Shown piece by piece: positions 37,837-44,628 of a stretch of 64,000 nucleotides of DNA; position 1 is the stretch's first letter, and every line of letters starts with the position of its first letter. A program made the translations under genes and the position numbers. The notes below the pieces were generated by a model. It saw only the letters and a program-made list of their open reading frames with translations. It searched no databases and was not told where the DNA came from. The stretch lies in NCBI RefSeq assembly GCF_010233585.1, contig NZ_CP045997.1, forward strand, positions 6,153,001 through 6,217,000. Reading direction: 5' to 3'. The DNA comes from Spirosoma endbachense. Lineage in GTDB: Bacteria; Bacteroidota; Bacteroidia; Cytophagales; Spirosomataceae.

Positions 37837-38643
37837 CTAACCCACTATTTCGGTTGGTGCATAACCATAACGTTTTCTAAAGGCATAGCCAAAATGGGAT
37901 AGATTCTCAAAGCCAGCCTCCAGATAAACCTCGGAAGGCTTTCGCTTCTTTTCCCGGATCTGATAATGGGCGAGTTCCAATCGCTTATCCATAAGCCATT
38001 TTTGCGGGGTAGTCTGGAATACTTTTTTAAAATCCCGCTTAAACGTGGTCAAGCTGCGGCCAGTCAGGTAACCGAACTTATCCATCGACATGTTGAACAT
38101 GTAGTTCTGCTCCATGAAATCGACAAGACTTAACTTGCCGGGCTCATCAAAATTAGCCAGCAAATGGTCGATATTGGGATCGATCATCCTAAGTATAGTA
38201 ATGGCTTCTTCTATTTTTATGGAAGCAATTGTATCGGGCAATGATTCTTTCAGCTCAAAATAGGGAATCAAGGAGGCCAGACAGCTTTTTAGAAGCGGAT
38301 GCTGGTCAAATGTGTGGAATTTCGGAGGCTGCATCTGCTTAACGTCAACCTTATTTTTAGCGTAAAACCCGGTTAATCGACTCTTAGTCAGATGCATTAC
38401 TACTGATTTGTGCGGCAAACCGTCTTTAGGATAATTGATTACCGTCACGAGCTGATTACGGGGAAACAATAAGATGTCGCCAGCACCGAACCAATGAACC
38501 TTATCCCCCTGCACGATCTTGGTTTCTCCTGAAATAAACCAGACCAGCAAATGATGCTCGAACAGCACGTCGGCTTTATAAAACTTATCATCGAAGGATG
38601 ACAGCTTCAGGTCAGGATGGATATAGTAGGCTTGATGTCCCAC
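37837..38643 (-). CDS. AraC-family transcriptional regulator
   Basis: 268 residues. The C-terminal 90 residues carry the double helix-turn-helix of the AraC family (LTGRSLTTFKRDFKKVFQTT, then GFENLSHFGYAFRKRYGYAP). The N-terminal part resembles a cupin-like sensing domain (WFGAGDILLFPRNQLVTVIN). It lies just downstream of the SDR gene on the same strand. Direct repeats spaced by two helical turns upstream of that gene fit an AraC binding site, so the SDR gene is its likely target. The effector is unknown. Confidence 0.9.
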   Translation of the reverse strand: MGHQAYYIHPDLKLSSFDDKFYKADVLFEHHLLVWFISGETKIVQGDKVHWFGAGDILLFPRNQLVTVINYPKDGLPHKSVVMHLTKSRLTGFYAKNKVDVKQMQPPKFHTFDQHPLLKSCLASLIPYFELKESLPDTIASIKIEEAITILRMIDPNIDHLLANFDEPGKLSLVDFMEQNYMFNMSMDKFGYLTGRSLTTFKRDFKKVFQTTPQKWLMDKRLELAHYQIREKKRKPSEVYLEAGFENLSHFGYAFRKRYGYAPTEIVG

Positions 38644-38720
38644 GATTTTTAAAGGCTATGGTACAAAACAAACTCTTTGTAAAATCTGACGGTCATACGA
38701 ATGGCACACCCATCGACCCA

Positions 38721-38757
38721 GGTAAAAAGGTAGAGTCTTAAACGCTACCTTTTTACC
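38721..38757. terminator. Terminator between the SDR and AraC genes
   Basis: The perfect 13-bp stem GGTAAAAAGGTAG/CTACCTTTTTACC (38721-38733, 38745-38757) with an 11-nt loop probably ends the SDR transcript, so the regulator needs its own promoter. Confidence 0.75.
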
Positions 38758-38790
38758 CGTTTTAACCCATTGGTAGGTAGAAAACAGATC

Positions 38791-39822
38791 TTACTCCGTT
38801 ACAAACGAAACGCCTGTTAGCTCTTCACTCAACGTCCACAATCGTTTCGCATTTTCCGCATCGACTGAATAAGGTTTTACACCACGAAGTGTCAATGGGT
38901 CATCATAGTGATGGTCAATGTTTCCCAGATCTAATTCGGCCACATCGGCATTCTCACAATACACTCCGCCCAGATTAGCCAGTTGCGGGCTGGTTGCACA
39001 CCAAACGGTTGTTGCGGCACCCTGTGGAATCGTTTTTAGTTTCCGGGCAACCTCAGGAAACAGGTTGCCTTCGGTATCATGGGTGCCCATTTGTTGAAAT
39101 AAGTCCATGGGAGCAACCCGCCCTAAATCAGTTCCATTAACGGATCCCGGATGAAGCGAAAAGGCACGAACTCCAAACGCTTTGGCCCTGGAATCCAGTT
39201 CTACAGCAAAAAGATTATTTGCCGTTTTAGACTGGCCATAGCCTACCAGGGTTTCATAGGTTCGGTGGTCAAAGTTGGGGTCGTCAAAGTTAAAGGGTGC
39301 CATCTGATGACCAAAAGAAGAAACACTGACAACTCGGGCATTACCCGCTTTTTTTAGGGCTGGCCAAAGCCTTACCGTGAGTTGAAAATGCCCCAGATGA
39401 TTCGTGGCCAGTTGAGATTCATATCCTCGTGCATCCCGCTGGAGCGGTACCCACATTATACCCGCATTGTTGACTAATATATGTAGCGGCCTATCGGTAC
39501 TGAGGAATTTTGCCGCAAACGCATCAATGGAAGGTGAGTCCATCAAATCCATCGGTTCGATGAGAATGTTCGGGATGCCTTCCAGATTTTTTGCCGCCTT
39601 GTTAACATCACGAGCAGGCACTACAACATGTGCTCCTGCCTCTACAAAGGTTTTAACCGTTTCTAACCCTATTCCTGCATAACCTCCGGTTACGATGGCT
39701 GTTTTTCCGCTAAGGTCAATTCCTTTAATGACGTCAGTGGTGGTGGAAGTGGCTGTAAAACCGGAATGGATTGGCTTCTGCAGAGCCCCGTTGGCATAGT
39801 CTACGCTTGTTTCTTGTTCCAT
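38791..39822 (-). CDS. Short-chain dehydrogenase/reductase (WW-oxidoreductase-like)
   Basis: 343 residues. The Rossmann glycine motif is TGGYAGIG (about residue 46). LVNNAGIMWVP carries NNAG, VSVSSFGH the catalytic Ser region, and YGQSK (about 212) the Tyr-x-x-x-Lys pair. It is longer than classical 250-residue SDRs and resembles the retinol-dehydrogenase/WWOX-like group of NAD(P)-dependent oxidoreductases. The substrate is unknown. A TACTTTTG promoter and a 22-bp-spaced direct repeat lie upstream. Confidence 0.9.
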   Translation of the reverse strand: MEQETSVDYANGALQKPIHSGFTATSTTTDVIKGIDLSGKTAIVTGGYAGIGLETVKTFVEAGAHVVVPARDVNKAAKNLEGIPNILIEPMDLMDSPSIDAFAAKFLSTDRPLHILVNNAGIMWVPLQRDARGYESQLATNHLGHFQLTVRLWPALKKAGNARVVSVSSFGHQMAPFNFDDPNFDHRTYETLVGYGQSKTANNLFAVELDSRAKAFGVRAFSLHPGSVNGTDLGRVAPMDLFQQMGTHDTEGNLFPEVARKLKTIPQGAATTVWCATSPQLANLGGVYCENADVAELDLGNIDHHYDDPLTLRGVKPYSVDAENAKRLWTLSEELTGVSFVTE

Positions 39823-39846
39823 GATTTAAGAGATAAATGGTTGGAA

Positions 39847-39854
39847 CAAAAGTA
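39847..39854 (-). promoter_or_regulatory. Promoter -7 box of the SDR gene
   Basis: TACTTTTG lies 24 bp before the ATG. The matching -33 position falls at the edge of the proximal direct repeat (39876-39890) and has no TTG, as expected for an activator-dependent promoter. Confidence 0.6.
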
Positions 39855-39875
39855 GGCCGAGCGGATTTTGAGGGT

Positions 39876-39912
39876 TTTGTTTTAAAGACCTTATTTCTTT
39901 GTTTTAAAGACC
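39876..39912. promoter_or_regulatory. Direct-repeat operator, probable AraC-type activator site
   Basis: Two identical 15-bp copies of TTTGTTTTAAAGACC (39876-39890 and 39898-39912) repeat with a 22-bp period, about two helical turns. The proximal copy abuts the -33 position of the SDR promoter. Confidence 0.65.
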
Positions 39913-40006
39913 ATTGACCAAACCCGACCATAGTATTTGGTTGGAGCTGTTCTAGTTGAACAGGTATTTAAGCGAAGGGATGAAAATTACCACTGGTTTT
40001 CTCCTC

Positions 40007-40084
40007 AGGAGTTCCGCTCAGAACTATACCACGATTACTAATGATACGAAAAAAAACCGTGGTACAGTTCTGAGCGGAACTCCT
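40007..40084. repeat. Palindromic element copy 1
   Basis: 27-bp arms (40007-40033, 40058-40084) with one mismatch around a 22-24 nt loop starting TTACTAATGATACG. A second copy with the same length, closely similar loop and covarying arms lies at 61430-61509. Flanking words ACTGGTT on the left and GAAGACA on the right are also shared, so the mobile or conserved unit may be about 115 bp. Confidence 0.85.
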
Positions 40085-40109
40085 ACTTCTGTTACGAAGA
40101 CACTAAAAC

Positions 40110-40970
40110 TCAATTCAGTACGCCCATGCGGCCAGCCTGAAAGTCATTAAATGCTTCTATTAGCTCTTCCCTGCTATTCATTACAAATGGGCCATAAGCT
40201 GCCAGAGGCTCATGAATTGGCTCACCGGCCAGGATGAGTAATTTCGCATCAGCAGTGGTCGAAAGCGTAATCGACTCGCCATCGTGATTCAGTAAAGCAA
40301 TCTGACCACGTTGGAGTGATTCACCGTTCAGAGCTGCCGACCCACTTAAGACATAAACCATCAGCGAATAATCGGTAGGCACCTGTATGGTTTCTGACTG
40401 GCCCGCCGACAACGATAAGTCGGCAAGAACCACTGGACTAAAAGTCTGAGCTGGCCCCTGCAAGCCCGATAGTTCACCGGCAATAACCCGAAGTTGCCCC
40501 CCGTTAGCCAGTGTTTCCGTCGGAATTCTTGTCGATGCAATATCCTGATAACGGGGTGGCCTCATTTTATCTTTAGCTTGCAGATTAACCCACAGTTGTA
40601 CAAAATCCAGTTGACCACCCTGACGGGAAAATTCTTTCTCGTGTTTTTCTTCATGAATGATGCCCGACGCTGCCGTCATCCATTGTACATCACCAGCAAA
40701 GAGTTTTCCATGGTTGCCTGCCGAATCGCGGTGTTCCAAAGCGCCTTTATAAACAATTGTCACTGTTTCAAAACCCCGATGCGGATGTTCATCAACCCCT
40801 TTTGGTTTATTGGAGGGTTGTACCGTCATTGGCCCATGATGATCTAAAAGTAGAAATGGATTAAATGGTCTGGACCCTTGCGGATGAAATGCATTTAAGC
40901 CAATAAAGCCATCACCAACATTGTTTGGGGTAGCTGTATGTATTGCTGAAATAGCGCGTTGTGTTGCCAT
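40110..40970 (-). CDS. Pirin family protein
   Basis: 286 residues from ATG 40970, chosen because the frame upstream overlaps the Fpg gene. A bicupin protein. The N-terminal cupin has the metal ligands in HPHRGFETVTIVYKG and HEEKHEKEF, with QLWVNLQAKDKMRPP between domains. Bacterial pirins include quercetin dioxygenases and regulators of central metabolism; which applies here cannot be told. It follows the Fpg gene on the same strand with 53 bp between. Confidence 0.92.
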   Translation of the reverse strand: MATQRAISAIHTATPNNVGDGFIGLNAFHPQGSRPFNPFLLLDHHGPMTVQPSNKPKGVDEHPHRGFETVTIVYKGALEHRDSAGNHGKLFAGDVQWMTAASGIIHEEKHEKEFSRQGGQLDFVQLWVNLQAKDKMRPPRYQDIASTRIPTETLANGGQLRVIAGELSGLQGPAQTFSPVVLADLSLSAGQSETIQVPTDYSLMVYVLSGSAALNGESLQRGQIALLNHDGESITLSTTADAKLLILAGEPIHEPLAAYGPFVMNSREELIEAFNDFQAGRMGVLN

Positions 40971-41023
40971 AATTAATGTAAATACATTTAATACGCCAAC
41001 ATTGTTCCACATCGACAAGTTCA

Positions 41024-41839
41024 TTAAAGCAGTTGCTCCTTCGGGCACAGGAAGGTTGTACGTCCGCCAACAACGATTCGCTCGATCCGTGTACCACATC
41101 GAGGACAAAACTTATGAGCCTCCAGGTCGTCGTAAGGCGAGTTGTCCCATTCGCGGACGTGAATTAGAAAACTGCTGGGGAAATCACGGTATGTTGCCTC
41201 ATTGCGAATCGCGGTCTCCAGAACAAGGCGAGTTGCGGCATGAATCTGACTAAGCTGTCCGTTAGTGAGCGAGTCAGCACGTTGTTCGGGATGGACAAAT
41301 GCCTGAAAAAGAACTTCGTCGACAATCCAGTTGCCAAGGCCAGCCACCACGCTTTGGTCAAGAAGCACCGGTTTAATTAGCGCTTTTTTGCGTTTAACTC
41401 GCTCCGAAAGTTCGTCCAACGTGATGTCTAAACCATCTTTGCCAATTTTTTTACGTTGCAGGAAGACATCAATATTGTCTATTAAGCCAACACGCTCAAA
41501 CTTTCGCGGACAGAGAAAGCCCAGATTAAAATTGGTTTCGAACTCAAATACGATTCGGGCGAAGCGCGGACGGTCAAGAGAAGCATGATAATACTGCAGA
41601 TCGCCAGTCATGCCAAAATGCATGTGAACGATGATATCAGTGTTGTCTGTCAGGACGAACAAATTTTTACCGATCCGACGTGTACCGGTAAATGAGCGAC
41701 CTTCAAGTGTATTGATTAATGTGTTATAATCAGTAGTTAGTAGCTTTTTATCCTCAACCTCGATATGGTTAATTGGTTGATAAAGCGCAGATGTTTCAAG
41801 ATATTGACGTCGAATTTCAACTTCGGGTAGTTCGGGCAT
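41024..41839 (-). CDS. Fpg/Nei-family DNA glycosylase with altered zinc finger
   Basis: 271 residues. A base-excision enzyme that removes oxidised bases. The catalytic N-terminus MPELPEVEIRR (Pro2 nucleophile, Glu3) is intact. The helix-two-turn-helix motif is seen in QSVVAGLGNWIVDEVLFQAF. The C-terminal zinc finger begins KFCPRCGTRIERI but ends FLCPKEQ, so the fourth cysteine of the usual CxxC is replaced by Glu. Zinc might be held by three Cys plus Glu, or the finger may be weakened. Fpg versus Nei specificity is unclear. Confidence 0.9.
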   Translation of the reverse strand: MPELPEVEIRRQYLETSALYQPINHIEVEDKKLLTTDYNTLINTLEGRSFTGTRRIGKNLFVLTDNTDIIVHMHFGMTGDLQYYHASLDRPRFARIVFEFETNFNLGFLCPRKFERVGLIDNIDVFLQRKKIGKDGLDITLDELSERVKRKKALIKPVLLDQSVVAGLGNWIVDEVLFQAFVHPEQRADSLTNGQLSQIHAATRLVLETAIRNEATYRDFPSSFLIHVREWDNSPYDDLEAHKFCPRCGTRIERIVVGGRTTFLCPKEQLL

Positions 41840-41972
41840 GGGGAGATAACCAATTGTGTTTGTCAGTTGTTATTGTTGTGTATGGCACTGTATTTTCTTA
41901 CTATACGGTATTTTATATAGGCTACTAAAATTATTTATTATTCGGTTTAACAAATTGATAGTCACAATGCAT

Positions 41973-41980
41973 TACCTTTG
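41973..41980 (+). promoter_or_regulatory. Promoter of the 42211 gene or of a short leader RNA
   Basis: The -7 box TACCTTTG with an upstream TTG at about 41955. It is followed by about 220 nt before the next gene, containing a short ORF and a terminator-like hairpin. Confidence 0.5.
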
Positions 41981-42017
41981 TCTGGCATATACTTAAAAAA
42001 AACTTTTTTGGACATAA

Positions 42018-42095
42018 ATGAGTTGTTTGATGCAATATGCCAGTATCGGAGGGCGTTCCAAATTCATGTCGCGCTTTAAACGAGTTCTTCTATAA
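42018..42095 (+). CDS. Possible 25-residue basic leader peptide
   Basis: An ATG ORF of 25 codons that starts MSCLMQYASIGG and ends in basic/hydrophobic KRVLL. It lies between a TACCTTTG promoter and a small hairpin with seven U. No homologue is recognised and chance is possible at this length. Placement suits a leader peptide or a small stand-alone protein. Confidence 0.3.
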   Translation: MSCLMQYASIGGRSKFMSRFKRVLL

Positions 42096-42151
42096 CAAAA
42101 ATATACGATTCTTAGCCCAACACTACACTCAGATGTAACAACCTCTACACA

Positions 42152-42172
42152 ACCGCGCAAGCGGCTTTTTTT
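42152..42172 (+). terminator. GNRA-loop hairpin with U-run (weak terminator)
   Basis: CCGC-GCAA-GCGG is a 4-bp stem with a GCAA tetraloop, followed by C and seven T. It is 38 bp before the 42211 start codon, so it could attenuate that gene or end a short RNA from the promoter at 41973. Confidence 0.45.
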
Positions 42173-42210
42173 AGTCTGTGCATGTTAAACCGTTAAACTG
42201 AAAATTTGCT

Positions 42211-43146
42211 ATGGAGAACAATCCCCCAAGGTCAAAGACAAATGGTGCCTTATTGGCGGCCCTGATTATAATGACAGGTTTAGCTGGTGTATCCAGTTAT
42301 CTGTATTTTGACCAGAAGAAAGTTTCAGAGAATCAGGAAGTAACTATCTCAGAGCGTGTTGAGGAGCTGTCAACCACTCGTGTTAAGCTGGATTCAATTT
42401 CGACAGCTTTGGATGCTAAAATTGCCGAAGTACAAAAATTAGGTGGTGACGTATCGGAGCTGGAGAAAGTGAAAGCTCAACTGGAAGTAGATAAAGCATC
42501 TCTGCGGAAAGGCAATCGGATTTCGATTGCTAAGTATGAAACTAAAATCAAACAGTACGAAGCGTTTCTGGTGGAGAAAGACACCCTCATTGCTAACCTC
42601 CAGCGAGAAAACGTAACACTGGCAACCAATGTCAAGGTTCTGGATGAAGAAAACACCGGCCTTAAAACGGAGAAGCAACGTCTGGCAGACTCAGTTACAA
42701 CGGTTGTATCGCAGAATCAGGAACTAAGTACGAAAGTGACCCGAGCGGCTGCATTGAAGGCTCAGAACGTTAAAGTCTTTTCTGTTAACGCAAAAGGCAA
42801 GGTTAAAGAGGATGATGCTTACAAAGCAAAACGTCTGGACAAAATCAAGCTAGTTTATACGTTGCTCGATAACCCACTCACGAAGGAAGAGCCGAAAGAA
42901 GTTTTTGTTCGCGTACTTGACCCAAGTGGTGCTGTAGTGTCTGATATGGCCAATGGCTCTGGCACCTTTACTGTTGACGGTAACGAAACGATTTACACGA
43001 CCAAGCAAACGGTAAATTACACCAGCAATGGTCAAAACGTCGAGTTACTGTATACGCGGGGAATTCCTTACAAACCCGGTAAATACACTATTGAATTGTA
43101 CTCAGAAGGGTTCCGGATAGGAGCTGGCGAGTTCGCAGTTCGGTAG
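42211..43146 (+). CDS. Membrane-anchored coiled-coil protein of unknown function
   Basis: 311 residues. A single transmembrane helix (about 13-33) follows a short cytoplasmic start. Residues 40-190 form a long heptad-rich coiled coil. A C-terminal beta-rich domain (about 195-311) includes KIKLVYTLLDNPLTKEEPKE and ends LYSEGFRIGAGEFAVR, and is probably periplasmic. No enzyme motif is seen. The architecture suggests a structural or scaffolding role in the envelope. The start is placed at ATG 42211, just before the helix. Similar proteins are common in Cytophagales as far as I recall, without assigned function. Confidence 0.85.
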   Translation: MENNPPRSKTNGALLAALIIMTGLAGVSSYLYFDQKKVSENQEVTISERVEELSTTRVKLDSISTALDAKIAEVQKLGGDVSELEKVKAQLEVDKASLRKGNRISIAKYETKIKQYEAFLVEKDTLIANLQRENVTLATNVKVLDEENTGLKTEKQRLADSVTTVVSQNQELSTKVTRAAALKAQNVKVFSVNAKGKVKEDDAYKAKRLDKIKLVYTLLDNPLTKEEPKEVFVRVLDPSGAVVSDMANGSGTFTVDGNETIYTTKQTVNYTSNGQNVELLYTRGIPYKPGKYTIELYSEGFRIGAGEFAVR

Positions 43147-43169
43147 ATAACAGCCATTTTAAATGAATT

Positions 43170-43201
43170 AAAAGCGCGGCACCCAACGGTGTCGCGCTTT
43201 T
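43170..43201. terminator. Bidirectional terminator
   Basis: 14-bp arms (43170-43183, 43188-43201) with one G-T mismatch and the loop CAAC, A-rich and T-rich at the ends. It lies between convergent genes and touches the lipoprotein stop codon. Confidence 0.85.
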
Positions 43202-43641
43202 TACTTTTTATAACCGGTAAAAAACAGTGCCTCCTGTGGATTCTGTTGCATGGTTATCCGTAACACTTTACCCTGTTTCTCCATGCCGTTATTCGTAAAA
43301 ATACGATCGGTTTGAAATGACCCAATACTTGAATCAGCCATCCGTAGCTGAACCACATCGGCCTGACGACTTAAGCTGACATGCGATAGTTGCCGAACCT
43401 CTTTATTCGGAAAGAATTTTGTATAAAGCAAGGTAACTGTACTATCTGATTCAGCTTTTAACTCAGCAGTAGGCATTTGATCGGTTGGAACAGCTACACA
43501 GGATGGATCAAGAAAAAAGTTTGTCTGGTAGCTACCAGTCACTTCGCCTGCCAATGACGATGCACTTGGCTGAATATCGTTTTCATGCTGGCAGGCAGTT
43601 ATAGACCCTAACAAAGCAAAGAAAAGGAATTGTCTGTTCAT
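43201..43641 (-). CDS. Small lipoprotein of unknown function
   Basis: 146 residues from ATG 43641, chosen because it opens a signal peptide MNRQFLFFALLGSITAC with a lipobox cysteine at residue 17; the longer frame to 43716 adds an implausible basic leader. The mature part is polar with alternating beta-like segments (SDSTVTLLYTKFFPN, GKVLRITMQQNPQ), suggesting a small beta-barrel or lipocalin-like fold. No family is recognised. It lies 58 bp downstream of the transglutaminase gene and could share its mRNA. Confidence 0.75.
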   Translation of the reverse strand: MNRQFLFFALLGSITACQHENDIQPSASSLAGEVTGSYQTNFFLDPSCVAVPTDQMPTAELKAESDSTVTLLYTKFFPNKEVRQLSHVSLSRQADVVQLRMADSSIGSFQTDRIFTNNGMEKQGKVLRITMQQNPQEALFFTGYKK

Positions 43642-43699
43642 CGGCTGGTATCCTTTTTTTCTATAGACTCCATTGAAACTGAAAGGGTTGCGTCTCCAT

Positions 43700-44503
43700 C
43701 TACTTTTTTTCTTCACTATCTACTTCAACGGCATCAACCCAGACTTTCATATCGTTGAGCGTCATTGCTCCAAACTGAGTTGTAAAAGCAACATCAGCGG
43801 CATCTCGCCCATATGCTACCGTAATTCGATTGCCACGCGGTTGATCCTGGGTAGCATCGAACGTAAACCAGCGCCCATCTACATACGCTTCAAACCAGGC
43901 ATGCAGATCCATTGGGTCTAACTGGTAAAGATAACCAACTACCATCCGGGCCGGAATATTGAGTGAACGACAAAGCGAAATACCCAAATGCGTAAAATCC
44001 CGGCAAACGCCAATGCGCTTATTGGCGGTATCAACTGCCGATGTGCTGGCGTCGCTAGTTCCATATTGATACACTATGTTCGTATGAATCCACCGCCGAA
44101 TGGCCTCGGCCTGATCGTAACCGGGCTCACTATTGCTTGTGATCTCAGTTGCCAGATCGCCTAATTGGTCTGACTGGCAGTAACGACTAGGCAAGGTATA
44201 ATGCAATACATCATCGGGCAAGTCTTCAACCGGGGTATAAGGTGCCCCAATTGACACATCAATAAGATCCGCCGTTTGGACGGTTGCCGAAAAGTGAATG
44301 GAGAACGGCCCCTGCGGTGCAACAACACGCTGACATAAATTGCCATACATGTCAGTAAATTCAGTAACATTAACAGCAGGTGTAATTTGATATTCTTCGC
44401 GGATAATCCATTGTCCAGCTCCCGAGCGAGGACGTAGCATTAATATTAATGGGGTTGGTTCCTGAGCTTCGAACGAAAGTTCGCAACCAGCGTTGAGTTG
44501 CAT
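43700..44503 (-). CDS. Transglutaminase-like cysteine protease family protein
   Basis: 267 residues. The papain-like catalytic triad is visible: Cys in IGVCRDFTHLGISL (about residue 167), His in DLHAWFEAYVDGRW (about 204) and Asp in FTFDATQ (about 220). The N-terminal about 100 residues form a beta domain typical of the bacterial transglutaminase/protease superfamily. No signal peptide is seen, so it is probably cytoplasmic. It may hydrolyse or cross-link peptide amides; the substrate is unknown. Confidence 0.9.
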   Translation of the reverse strand: MQLNAGCELSFEAQEPTPLILMLRPRSGAGQWIIREEYQITPAVNVTEFTDMYGNLCQRVVAPQGPFSIHFSATVQTADLIDVSIGAPYTPVEDLPDDVLHYTLPSRYCQSDQLGDLATEITSNSEPGYDQAEAIRRWIHTNIVYQYGTSDASTSAVDTANKRIGVCRDFTHLGISLCRSLNIPARMVVGYLYQLDPMDLHAWFEAYVDGRWFTFDATQDQPRGNRITVAYGRDAADVAFTTQFGAMTLNDMKVWVDAVEVDSEEKK

Positions 44504-44568
44504 ATTGTGTATTGGATGAATGTTTTACAAGATAATCTGTAATTAACCTTCTTTGTTCTAATCTCAGC

Positions 44569-44608
44569 ATAAAAATACCCCAACCGTTTCCAGTTGGGGT
44601 ATTTTTAT
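44569..44608. terminator. Terminator after rpoC
   Basis: A perfect 16-bp inverted repeat (44569-44584, 44593-44608) with an 8-nt loop, a GC-rich core and AT-rich ends. It ends the tRNA-Trp-to-rpoC operon. Confidence 0.92.
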
Positions 44609-44628
44609 AACTATTCTCAGTCTGACGC

